The notes below the pieces were generated by a model. That model was not told the origin of the DNA. It saw only the letters and a list, made by a program, of their open reading frames with translations, and did no database searches. From an uncultured Aeriscardovia sp. (lineage in GTDB: Bacteria; Actinomycetota; Actinomycetes; Actinomycetales; Bifidobacteriaceae), in contig CAIFES010000001.1 in the NCBI GenBank assembly GCA_903789535.1, positions 124,001 through 188,000 of the forward strand: a stretch of DNA of 64,000 nt, given 5' to 3'. How positions within the stretch are numbered: the first letter of the stretch is position 1; the number at the start of each line of letters is the position of its first letter. Below, piece after piece: positions 41,500-51,300 of this stretch. The translations under genes were made by a program, and so were the position numbers.

Positions 41500-41890
41500 A
41501 TAAAGTTTCCCTTCTTCTCAATCGCTTGCTGACGCGCGCAGACACGGCACATGGGCGGTATCTCGCGACCTTTGTGAAGGTCGGCCGGTACCGGCGCATG
41601 CCGCAAAGCCGTCTCCCCGCTTTCGGCAACAAGGTGGTATTCAGTGTGGGAAGAGAAAGTTACAGGAAGATGACATCATTTCTTCACATTTGGGAGGACA
41701 CCGTCATCATCGGCCACAGTCGTTGAAGAAAGTTCGACCCCGAATCCATTGGAAAACAAGGGATGACCTTTTACCCGCATCAACCTGCCGAGAAGATGGG
41801 ACCCAAAAGGACTGATAAAGCGTTATCAGAATCGTGTATAACGACACGCCCGGCCTTATCGGCAGACGATCTCGGTCGTGCAGGCAGCGT
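41500..41890. other. Intergenic region, 391 bp, with two small palindromes
   Basis: Lies between two minus-strand genes and holds the protease promoter. GACCTT/AAGGTC with a TGTG spacer occurs at 41567-41582, and CTGATAA/TTATCAG at 41812-41829. The middle part (about 41640-41800) is AT-richer than the surrounding genes. No coding frame is convincing. Confidence 0.6.
41812..41829. promoter_or_regulatory. CTGATAA-N4-TTATCAG palindrome
   Basis: Perfect 7-bp arms 62 bp beyond the SDR stop codon and 313 bp upstream of the protease start. On the minus strand it is followed by TCCTTTT, so it may be a weak terminator of the SDR gene. The symmetric AT-rich arms also fit a regulator site. Confidence 0.5.
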
Positions 41891-42664
41891 TCAGCCGTTG
41901 ATCCAGCGGGCGAACCGCCGCGAGACGGCACGGGGCACGAGACGCTCGCCCAGGATCATCGCTTTCGTCACCACGCCGTATGAGCGCAGCACCCGCCCAC
42001 GACGTGCGGCGTCATAGCCGGCCCGCGCCACTTCCGCCGCTGTGGCGGGGCGCAGACGGGTGAACATCGTCGATTTCTTCTCCATGTCCGATGCCTTCTC
42101 AAAACCGGTGGAGACCGGACCGGGCAGCAGCGCCGTCACATGAACCCCTGTGCCGCGCGCCTCGTCGGCGATCGCCTCGGAAAAACTGCGGACGAACGCC
42201 TTTGACGCGTAGTAAAGCGCCATGTGCGGCCCGGCCGACACCGAGGCGACGGAGGCGACATTGAGAATGCTGCCATGATGGCGACGGACCATCGCCGGCA
42301 TGAACAACCGGGTGAGCTGGACGAGCGCGACCATGTTGACCTGCATGAGGGCGGACTGCTTTGCCGGATTCCCCTGCCAGAAATTGCCGAAATCACCGAA
42401 ACCGGCATTGTTGACAAGCGCATCAATGTTCAGGCCATGCTCGCGCACCTGCCGGGCGATCGCCGCGGCGGCTTCGGGTTCCGACAGATCCTGGGCGATG
42501 ACAAGAACGCGGTGATGATAGCGCTGCTCCAGCTCATTTTTGACTTGATCGAGACGAGCCAGGTTTCGGGCGACGATCACAAGGTCGTACCCGTCGCGCG
42601 CATACAGACGGGCGAACTGCCGGCCAAGGCCGGATGTCGCGCCGGTAATGAGTGCCGTCGCCAT
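41891..42664 (-). CDS. Short-chain dehydrogenase/reductase
   Basis: NAD(P)-dependent oxidoreductase of the classical SDR family, 257 residues. The cofactor motif TGATSGLG is at residues 7-14, NNAGFG at about 89, the catalytic Ser in NVASVASVSAG (about 140), and the Tyr/Lys pair in YYASKAF (about 153-157). VARN after the second strand, with Arg, favours NADP(H). The C-terminal tail is strongly basic (RRAVSRRFARW). The substrate is not predictable; the LLPGPVSTGFE segment is typical of DltE/SDR-type members acting on lipids or small carbonyls. It stands between two surface-protein genes with wide gaps and no evident operon partner. Confidence 0.93.
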   Translation of the reverse strand: MATALITGATSGLGRQFARLYARDGYDLVIVARNLARLDQVKNELEQRYHHRVLVIAQDLSEPEAAAAIARQVREHGLNIDALVNNAGFGDFGNFWQGNPAKQSALMQVNMVALVQLTRLFMPAMVRRHHGSILNVASVASVSAGPHMALYYASKAFVRSFSEAIADEARGTGVHVTALLPGPVSTGFEKASDMEKKSTMFTRLRPATAAEVARAGYDAARRGRVLRSYGVVTKAMILGERLVPRAVSRRFARWING

Positions 42665-42746
42665 ATGTTCCTCCTTGGAATATCTGTTCCGCCATGAAAT
42701 ACGGGACAGGTTGATATTCCAGTCTATCGGTCTACTCGGGCGCGCA

Positions 42747-42862
42747 CACCCGGCTTGTCACACGTGCCCAGGCGGCACACCCGGTCTGTTACACATGCCC
42801 CGGCGGAACACCCGGTCAGTCACACGTGCTCAGACGCACACCGTCTGTCACACCTGCTCTCA
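42747..42862. repeat. Four imperfect tandem repeats of about 31 bp
   Basis: Units begin at 42747, 42778, 42809 and about 42838, with lengths of about 31, 31, 29 and 25 bp. Each starts CACC(C)G and contains GTCACACGTGC or a close variant. They fill the space between the end of the adhesin gene and the start of the SDR gene. There are no unique spacers, so it is not a CRISPR array. Confidence 0.8.
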
Positions 42863-42872
42863 GATCCTGCGT

Positions 42873-45800
42873 TCACGCTTTATGCGCCGGATGGGCACGC
42901 CTTCTGCTCCGGTCGACACGACGACCGGCGGCAAGCGCCATCAGTGCGAGCGCGCACAGCAGAAGTGCGATCGCCGCTGCGATGACCACCCGTACCGCAG
43001 TTCCTGTGGCGGCCAGCGGTGTGAGTCTGCCGTTCCAGTCGTCCTGCTCCTTGATGGGAGTGGAGTCGCAGTACTTCACCTGGGTGCCGTCCTGCGGCTT
43101 GTCGATGTCCGGGGTCTGCTCGGTCGGGCACGGCAGGATCGGCGTGGAGGTGACCTTCGCACGGTCCGTGTGGAAGCCCTTCACACCGTTCAGGGTGCCG
43201 TGGACAGTGAAGCTCTCGCCCGGTTTGAGCGTGGTGTTCTTCAGCGTGTCCACGTCCTTCTGATCCCACGTCACGTCACCGGTGCCGGCGATGGTCCTGT
43301 CCGTCATGTCGAACCTGTGCAGGTCGGACTTGCCGGTGTTGGTGATGAGCAGGCCGATCCTCGTGCCGTCCTTGACGTTGTCGAGCGCCTCGGCCGGCTT
43401 GTTCCTGTCGCCGGTCTGGAGGCCGGAGGCGAGATCGTACTTCTCGATCCTCATGCTCGGCGTCTGATCCGGGGTGCGGGTCCACACGATGTTCGACGGG
43501 CGCTTCGTGCCGTTGATGTACTCGTCGAACCGGTTCTCGTGCTTCTCCACAGGCTTGAGGCGCTGGCACTGGATGTACGCGGTCCACGCGGCCTCGTGGT
43601 TCCCGTCGGACACCAGCCTCTTATAGGAGTCGGTGGCCGCCACGGTGAGCGTGCCGTCCGTGGTCTGCGCTGCTGTGAACAGCTGCGAGTCCGTGCCGGT
43701 GAGAATCCCGCCCTGCTTGAACTTCGAAGAATCGAGGCCACTGCCGGCGATCTTCTCACCCTTCCTGGCGAGCAGCTGGCCGTCCGTGGAGTACAGGTCG
43801 GCGTTGGCATACACCGCCCACTGGCCCGTGTACTTGTCGTAGACCGGGTCGAGCTTGTCGACGATCCTCCAGTCGGTCACCTGCGGGTAGGCCAGATCCT
43901 TCGGCCTCTTGGAGCTGTCGAGACGGTAGAGGAAGTAGTGGCCCTTGTAGATGTCCTTACCGTTCACGCTGGCGTCACCCACGTTGACGACGATATCTTT
44001 GCTCGGGTTGATGACCACGAGCGGGTTATGCACCTGGTTGGTCACGTACTTCTGGTCGTCCACGATCTGCGTGGCCGTGTTCTTCACGTCGTAGCCGTCC
44101 GTGACCTTCCTGACCTTGACCGGCAGGACGATGGTGTAGTCCTGCCCGAGGAGCGTCTGGTCGATGTACGGGGCGTTCAGCTTGTCGAGCTGGCGCTCCG
44201 AGTACTCCTTGAGGGAGGTTGGCTGCGGGTCGCCGCGGACAATATGTCCATTCGGGCCGATCTTGGTGTCGACCGTCTTGGCGAACACGTAGGCGATCCC
44301 GTCCTTCACCGAGGTGTTGAACTTCGCGGTCGCATCCTTGCCGCTGGCGTCGAGGACTTTGATGTTCTTGGCGTCGAGGTCGAGGTACTCGTCGTCATAG
44401 TCGTCGACCATGCCCAGCCTCTGGACCATGTACATCTGTTTGCCCTCAGACTGTTTCGGGTCGGTGATGTCGCCGAGATTGTACTTGAGATCCTTGGCCG
44501 ACAGGGTCAGCCTGTAGTCGAGGATGTCGCCCAGCACGGCCTTCTTGCCGTTAATGTTGATCGACGGCTTGTCGTGCTGCGTATCCTCCTTCTTCGGCTT
44601 GGGCGGGACGTAGGTGTTCTGCACCTCGTTGGAGATGCTGGCACCATTGTTCACCGTGTACACGAAGTGGTTCTTCACCACGTAGGCCGGGGCGATCTTC
44701 TCGGACACGCGGGCGAGGAAACGCACCGTGATGTCGATCGTGTCGCCCGGCGCCCAGTGCGAGGAGATGTACGACTGGGTGAATTCGAGGTGGAACGTGT
44801 GCGCCTTCTGGTCGACGCTCACCGTGTAGTCGCGGCCGATCGCCAGCTGCTTGCCGCTGGCACGGTTGTTCTGGACGATGATCTCATCGCTGTCGAGGCT
44901 GACCATCGGGTCATACGTGTCGTCCACGGCAGCCTTCACCACCTGGTAGCCCGCCTCATCCGCGGTCCTCACCGTGTCGAGAAGGTGCAGGTTGTAGCGG
45001 ATCTGCTGACCCGGGCGCACGAGCTGGCTCTCGCCGTTATGCTCGTCACCACCCTGCTCCTGCGCGGCCGTGACGGACTTGACGACGTTGGGCACCCACA
45101 CGCAGATCGGCGGCTGGTTGGTCGGCACCGTCACCTTGCCTGCGGTCTGCGAGCCGGTGTTGAGGAACTTCTCACCCTCATGCTTGGACGCCGAGGCGGA
45201 CTTGGAGCCGGTCGGGTTGACGCACACCTGATAGCCGTGCGCGCCGTCCTTGTCGGTCTCCTCGCGGGTGATCGTCCACGAGCTGTTGTCCTCGTACTTG
45301 GTGTCCTCGTACACCTGCTGGTTGCCCTTGCCGTCGGCGAGATTGATTTTGCCGGGCACGAGCAGGACGATCTGCCTGCCCTTGGCGAGGTTCATCAGGC
45401 TCTTGGCGTAGGCGTCGGTGGGTGTGGCGGTGATCTTCGTACCGTTGTGCGTGAACGTGAACGCGCCGGTCACATCACGGCCCGTGTTCACGATGTCGGC
45501 GACGGTCGACTTGGAGTAGTCGTCCACATCCGCCTCGTACACGCGCCACTGGGACTGCTCGGCAGGATCCCACACGTAGTCGGCCTTGCCGTAATCATCG
45601 CTCAGCACGATGGTGGGCTTGACCGCCAGACCAGTAGGAACCGTGCCGTTGACGACCAGGCCCACCGGGTCGCCGTCACGATACGTCTTCGCATCGCCGC
45701 CGACAGCGTTGGTCTTGTCGGGGTCGATGGCCACCTCCCACTTTCCGGTACCGTCCGGCTTGCTGTTGCGGATCCACGCCTTGTCCGGGTTCGGGGTCCA

Positions 45801-47972
45801 GGTGAACACGGCCGGGATGTTGGTCGGCTTCTTATGATCGTTCCACTGTTCGGACGCCAAGTTGGTCAGCCTCTCCGTCCTGCCGCCCGTGAGGTAGTCG
45901 GTGCGGAACGCGCCGGTCAGGATGAGCTTGACCGGCCTGTCCTTCGACAGGTGCGCGGTGCCTTTGAGAAACGCCGGCTTGGCGGTGGCGATGGTCTTTG
46001 TGCCGTCCACCCTGATGGTGAACTGGTCGGTCACATCCCTGCCGTCGTAGTAGACGGCCACCTTGGACGGGTCGGAGAAGTCCACGTACTTCGCGGCGTC
46101 CGACCAGTCGTCGGTGATCTCGTAGGAGGCGAGGTCATGCACTAGGTCGGAGGGCACGCGCCCGTTCGCCACCGCGCTCACGGGGTCGCCGGGCAGGAAC
46201 GTCTTATTGTCCGCGCCCACCTTGTTCGACCACTTGGGGTCGTCGGTGGTCAGCGCCCCGTTTTTGTCGAGGACCCAGGCTTTGTCGGGTTTGGGCTCGT
46301 GGGTGTCGAAGTGGTGTTCGTCGGTGTCGCCGCCCGTCTTGTTCCACAGGACGGTGGCCTTGTCTTTGAGGCTGTCACCCTCACAGGGCTTGGTGACCGT
46401 CACATCGAGGCTGAACCGGTACTCATGGTCGACAGGCAGCTCGTCCGAACCCTTGTACGTGGCGGTCACCCTCGCGGGGCTGTTCGACCCGTCGGAGAAG
46501 TTGAACCGGTCAGACACATCCATGCCCGCGGTGGCGTCGGTGACCTTCATGCCCGTCACCTTGTAGGACAGGTTGTCCGGGTTGGTGAACGTGTCGACAA
46601 AGGTCATGTGGTAGCCGCCGCGCCCCGTCTTGGTCGAGACGATCGTCCTGTCAGGCATATTGGAGGCGGCATGCCCCTCCTCGATCCTCTTGAACGGCTT
46701 TTTCGGCGGCACCGCGGCAAGCGTGAACGACTCCGCAGGCTGCCGGTCGGGTGTGTCGACCGCCTCGCTCATCTGGCCTTGTTTGGGTACCTGGATGTCG
46801 AACCAGTAGTTTCCGGCCTGCCAGCCGTGGCGCGCGGGCCCGCCCCAGCCCAGATCCGCCGGGGTGAACGACGGCGAGTCGACACTACCCGCGCCAGTGA
46901 TCATCATCACCTTCGACGCCTGCGCAGCAGGCACATACTCGTGGCCGTCGAAGTGGAGGGTGACGGTGGTCTTGTCACTGACCGGGTCGAACTGCGCATC
47001 CGGCGAGGACGGGTCCATCTTCACCGTGAGCGTGTCGCGGACAGGCGTCTTGTCACCCACCCTGACCTTGCCCGCCTTCTGCCGCGTCTTCACACCCAGC
47101 CTGTACAACGGGGTGATCTCCCCCGAAAACTGGATACCAGAAGGAAACTCCTGCACATCTCGTCCGCTCGTGAACAGCGGCTGCATGTTGCCCGAGGCCG
47201 CCGCCATACGACGCGCGACAGCAGACTTGTACACGATGCGCCAGTGGAACGAACCCTTTGCGACGGCATGCCAGCCCACAGTGACTGGGGCGCTTGAGCT
47301 CGTGCCGGAAGTAGGACCGTCAAACTTGACCTTGTCCGCGCCATCAGTGACATCGATCCTCCATGGGACGCCCGGCACGGGGTGATTGTTCTGGTCACGC
47401 AGATCAATGGTCACCGTCCCGTGCGCGAGATTACCTTTGACAAGGCGCGTGCGTACGACGGACGGCGTGTGAGAGGCCGCCGCATTCCAGTATTGCGTCG
47501 CGAGACGGCGCACCTGGTTGATATCACCGCCTTTGAGGCCTCCGGCCATGGCTGCCAGAAATTTGTCACGTTCGGCATCCAGATGGTCATGGATGGCGTA
47601 CGCCACGCTCGCTTGCGTCAAATCCGACTGATCGGTCTCATGTTCCCTGACCATCTGGGCCGCGATACGGTCATTCACATCCGTCGAGGTGGTCCATGCG
47701 CCCTTGTTCTCGTCACCGGAAAGGTGCAGTTTCGCCTGATCCGTGCAATAGAACGGGTGGCCGTCCTTATAGCCGGAGACGGCAAGATCCGCCACATCAC
47801 CGAGCCCCGCATGCAGCGTGTTCGTCATGTATCCCGGGCCATACCAGCCTTTCGCACTGGCGACACCGACCCCGGCAAGCAACGCGGCGGCAGCAGCGCC
47901 CATGGCCATCACCCGTCGCATCGCACGGACTCGCGCGGTGTGCCCGGCCCGTGTTCTGTCCAACAATCTCAT
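42873..47972 (-). CDS. Large sortase-anchored adhesin (isopeptide-forming, SspB-like)
   Basis: A 1699-residue surface protein. The N-terminal signal (MAMGAAAAALLAGVGVASA, cleaved near residue 38) precedes a segment with a conserved Cys (HPFYCTDQAK). The body is a chain of Ig-like domains that recur every 150-180 residues; those starting at KPDKAWVL and NPDKAWIR contain DDYSKSTVAD or similar and T-x-x-x-I-x-N patterns typical of Agl/II and SspB-related isopeptide-forming adhesins. A later Ig-like domain holds FHLEFTQSYISSHW, like the AgI/II C2 domains. The C-terminus has LAATG, a hydrophobic stretch (VVIAAAIALLLCALALMAL) and RRVDRSRRR, a sortase signal. ATG at 47972 follows GGGGGAGAGG. Function in host or mucin binding is inferred from architecture. 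Confidence 0.9.
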   Translation of the reverse strand: MRLLDRTRAGHTARVRAMRRVMAMGAAAAALLAGVGVASAKGWYGPGYMTNTLHAGLGDVADLAVSGYKDGHPFYCTDQAKLHLSGDENKGAWTTSTDVNDRIAAQMVREHETDQSDLTQASVAYAIHDHLDAERDKFLAAMAGGLKGGDINQVRRLATQYWNAAASHTPSVVRTRLVKGNLAHGTVTIDLRDQNNHPVPGVPWRIDVTDGADKVKFDGPTSGTSSSAPVTVGWHAVAKGSFHWRIVYKSAVARRMAAASGNMQPLFTSGRDVQEFPSGIQFSGEITPLYRLGVKTRQKAGKVRVGDKTPVRDTLTVKMDPSSPDAQFDPVSDKTTVTLHFDGHEYVPAAQASKVMMITGAGSVDSPSFTPADLGWGGPARHGWQAGNYWFDIQVPKQGQMSEAVDTPDRQPAESFTLAAVPPKKPFKRIEEGHAASNMPDRTIVSTKTGRGGYHMTFVDTFTNPDNLSYKVTGMKVTDATAGMDVSDRFNFSDGSNSPARVTATYKGSDELPVDHEYRFSLDVTVTKPCEGDSLKDKATVLWNKTGGDTDEHHFDTHEPKPDKAWVLDKNGALTTDDPKWSNKVGADNKTFLPGDPVSAVANGRVPSDLVHDLASYEITDDWSDAAKYVDFSDPSKVAVYYDGRDVTDQFTIRVDGTKTIATAKPAFLKGTAHLSKDRPVKLILTGAFRTDYLTGGRTERLTNLASEQWNDHKKPTNIPAVFTWTPNPDKAWIRNSKPDGTGKWEVAIDPDKTNAVGGDAKTYRDGDPVGLVVNGTVPTGLAVKPTIVLSDDYGKADYVWDPAEQSQWRVYEADVDDYSKSTVADIVNTGRDVTGAFTFTHNGTKITATPTDAYAKSLMNLAKGRQIVLLVPGKINLADGKGNQQVYEDTKYEDNSSWTITREETDKDGAHGYQVCVNPTGSKSASASKHEGEKFLNTGSQTAGKVTVPTNQPPICVWVPNVVKSVTAAQEQGGDEHNGESQLVRPGQQIRYNLHLLDTVRTADEAGYQVVKAAVDDTYDPMVSLDSDEIIVQNNRASGKQLAIGRDYTVSVDQKAHTFHLEFTQSYISSHWAPGDTIDITVRFLARVSEKIAPAYVVKNHFVYTVNNGASISNEVQNTYVPPKPKKEDTQHDKPSININGKKAVLGDILDYRLTLSAKDLKYNLGDITDPKQSEGKQMYMVQRLGMVDDYDDEYLDLDAKNIKVLDASGKDATAKFNTSVKDGIAYVFAKTVDTKIGPNGHIVRGDPQPTSLKEYSERQLDKLNAPYIDQTLLGQDYTIVLPVKVRKVTDGYDVKNTATQIVDDQKYVTNQVHNPLVVINPSKDIVVNVGDASVNGKDIYKGHYFLYRLDSSKRPKDLAYPQVTDWRIVDKLDPVYDKYTGQWAVYANADLYSTDGQLLARKGEKIAGSGLDSSKFKQGGILTGTDSQLFTAAQTTDGTLTVAATDSYKRLVSDGNHEAAWTAYIQCQRLKPVEKHENRFDEYINGTKRPSNIVWTRTPDQTPSMRIEKYDLASGLQTGDRNKPAEALDNVKDGTRIGLLITNTGKSDLHRFDMTDRTIAGTGDVTWDQKDVDTLKNTTLKPGESFTVHGTLNGVKGFHTDRAKVTSTPILPCPTEQTPDIDKPQDGTQVKYCDSTPIKEQDDWNGRLTPLAATGTAVRVVIAAAIALLLCALALMALAAGRRVDRSRRRAHPAHKA

Positions 47973-48326
47973 CGGGAATCCTCTCCCCCGTCTGCCGGAC
48001 CACAGACTTTTGCGTACTGATCGCGTCGCGGCTGGATCAGCCGCCGAGACGACATGGCAGGGGAAGGATCCGGCCTGGTTTCCGCCTGCCTCTACTGCCA
48101 CTGTGCCGGAATGGCAACAGGAAAGGGAGAGAAAAGGCCGATTGTGGATAACTGGGCCGCACAAACCGGGCTGCATCAACGCCGAGCAGCCGCCTGTGCG
48201 GACAAAGCCTGGCCCGTTCATGGGCAGGCACAGACAGGATCCGGCAGACCGGAAGGCAGGTGACATATCACCATCCGGTGCCGAATTGACCTGCCGTGCC
48301 GCCCAAAGAGCGATTACCGCACCGTA
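47973..48326. other. Intergenic region, 354 bp, upstream of the adhesin gene
   Basis: Contains the adhesin promoter, not identified with confidence. A single TTATCCACA (minus strand, 48143-48151) matches a DnaA box but stands alone. A 13-bp tandem duplication, ATTACCGCAC plus three bases, lies at 48313-48338 and overlaps the stop codon of the amylase gene. Confidence 0.5.
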
Positions 48327-51300
48327 TTACCGCACTGTCACCTCCACCACCGCGGTCGCGTCCCCGCAGCGAAGATGCACACGACATGTGCCTGTGCGCA
48401 CGCCGATCACGTATCCGGTGCCAGTGACCGCGACGGCCTCACCGTCAGACCACCATTGCACGGATTGTGCCGGCTTGTTGACGCCGGAGAGCTGGACGGC
48501 CTGTCCGGCCGACAGCCCCATCCTGCCATGCGAGACACCGGGGCCGGCGATGGCGAGCAGCGGTTCATGCACCGTCACCACAACGGTGGCGCTCACACGT
48601 CCGGCGGTGGCGGTGATGACCGCAGTACCGGCCTTCTTCGCCGTGACCTTTCCTTGTGAGGAGACAAGGACGACGGACGGATCGGACGAGCTCCACACAA
48701 CCGTCCTGTCGGTGGCCTCAGAGGGGCTGACAGCGGCGATGAGCGTGCTGGACTTGCCTCTTTCGAGATTCAGACGCCCATCGGCGATGTCGGTGCCCGA
48801 AATGGTGACGGATCTGACGGCGACATCACAGTGGACGGATCCCATCGACGTCGATCTCCCATCCCATCTGGCTGGTGTGCCGCGATGGAACACCATACCC
48901 GGCGCCATATTGCCCGGATAACGATTGAACGAATTGCCGTTGTCACTGAAGATCACGCGGTAATCGCCCGAACCGAGATCCGGCACATCGAGACGGTATG
49001 TGTTCTTTCCGGAGCAGGAATCGGAGGCGTCCACGAGATGCATGGCCGTGCCGGGCCAGAGGGCGTTGCTGCGCGCTGAGGCACCGTCGCCGGTGTAGAT
49101 GTAGGCGTCAATACTCTTCCAACCTGCCGGTTTGACGGCATAGATGACGGCGGACGAAGTGGTGGTCGTCCTGACCACCCGCACGCGCGCCGAGGCGCTG
49201 ACCCCGTCCGCAGCCTGCACCGTGATGGTCGTCGTTCCCGGCTTGTGTGCCGTCACCATTCCGTCGGAGGAGACGGAGGCCACGGCCGGATCGGAGGACC
49301 GCCATTCCACGGCGGCGCCCTGCGGATCGGTGGTGGCGCTCAGACGCGTCGATGCCGTCCCGTGCGCCATATCCAGCGTGACATCCGTGCGGTCGAGGCT
49401 GACCGAGCGAACAGCCTGCGCGGTCTGGCAGGTGACATTTCCCAGCGTCTTCGGGGCGCCGGCGGACAGGTCACCGTTCCAGCCCACGACGCCGTCGACC
49501 ACGAGCCCGGCGGCATTCTCACCGTCATAGGTGTCGGCAGGATATTTGAGGGTGCCCGTCTTCTCGCCGTTGTCGAAGATGACGCGGATGGTGCCGGAGA
49601 GGTTGTCGGGAATCTCGTACATGTAGTCGTACCCGGCCGCCTTGCCGCAGGCATCGGCCTGCTTCATCGCCACACCGGGCCAGGCGGCATTGCGGGCGAC
49701 ATGCGCCGCAGACGGATCATCGACGTAGGCATAGGCGTACAGCCGGTTCCATGAGCCGGGACGCCGCGCATAGACGACGGTCCTGGCGTTCGGGTCCTGC
49801 TTGCGGAACGTGAAGGTCTGGCTGATCACCGAACCGTCCGCAGCCGTGCCGCGCACCGTCACCGACACCGTGGAACCGACGGCGGTGGCCGCGCCGATGG
49901 TGATGACCTGCCCGTCATGGTATTCGCTGGAGCGGCCCTCGGACGTCGTATAGCGCGGATGCGACACCGAGGAGGCGTGGAGCGTGACGTCCAGGGTCTG
50001 GGAGGAAAAAGCCTTTCGGCTGGCCGACACGGACACGGAGGGAGAAGCGACGGCGTTACGGTTGAAGAAGACGCTGACCCTGCCGCCCTCGGCGTCACCG
50101 GAGGTGATCCGCCCGCCGGAGACGGTGATCTTCCCGCCGCCGACCTGATCGGTGTAAGTGCCGTCATCAAGCGTGGTGGACAGTCCGGCGAGCGACTGGC
50201 GCCCGCCCATGTTGACCACGGTCACGCCATCGGTGTCTGCGGAGCCGTCCGCTTTGTACCGTTCGACCATCAGGCATGATGTCGGCCCGCAGTTGCGCAG
50301 ATATTCCGCCGCGTCCTCGTTGTCCATCGCGTTACGGAAATGATTGACCGCGCTGACCTGCGGGTCCTTCCACGAGTCCGAGCCCGCGTCGCCCAGTTGT
50401 GTCTGCTCGGAGAACTGCGGCGAGGATCCGCCCGAGCCGGCAGGCCGGTCGAAATACAGAGACATGGTCTTGGCGCGCGAGCCGATCACACCCCAGCCCA
50501 TCGTCATCTGCCACTGGCTCATGCCGGTTGACTCGCGGTCGCCGTTGGAATAGTTGTCGTGTGACTCCACCCAGCTCGTCAGGTTCGAGGCGGACACACC
50601 GGCAGCATCCCAGGATGACAGCGATCCCGCATCAAGATTCCTCGAGTTGAGCGCGCCACGCAGCTTTGCCCCATAGGAAGAGACAGTGATGCCACCGCCT
50701 GCCTTGTCGGAGGAGGAGAACAGCCGGGCGTAATCGGCGTCGCGGGATATCCCGTCATGCAGGACCTCGCCATACTGGTATTGTGCGCCGTTGGCGAGGA
50801 TCCGCGTCCAGTAGGACGAGTTGTTGTATTCGCCCGGCAGCTCGATGTGCTTGGCCGCATCAAAGCGGAAGCCGTCCACGCCGTCATCGACGAGCCGGCG
50901 CAGGAAATCGGACATCATGTCACCCACGGCGGAATTGCCGTCGGTGTTGAGATCCTGCAGCCCCAGGAGCTTGCAGTGCGTGACCTGGTAGCGGTTGTTC
51001 CAATCGGAGACATTGCCGTCATTGCAGTCATGGTGATAATAGCCGCCATTCCTCCAGCGCGCGGCGATGGCATTCGTGTCGGAGGTCATGTGGTTGGCGA
51101 CCACATCGACGATGATGCGCACACCGTAAGAATGGGCGGTCGCGCACAGGCTGCGCAGATCCTCCTCCGAACCGACGATCCAATTGCCGACCGTCGTATC
51201 GGTGGGCTGGTAGGCGTAGTACCAGTTCTGCGTGAAGCGCCGCCCGTTGCTGCCGGCATGGATGGCCGAGACCGGCTCGGTCTGCACCGAGGTGAATCCT

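Noticed and set aside
42747-42862. Possible CRISPR array
   Set aside because: Units of about 31 bp follow each other directly with no unique spacers, and no cas gene is near.
48143-48151. DnaA-box-like TTATCCACA, and similar TTTTCCACA at 3948-3956 and near 55770
   Set aside because: Single isolated nonamers are expected by chance in 64 kb; no cluster, AT-rich unwinding region, dnaA or dnaN nearby.
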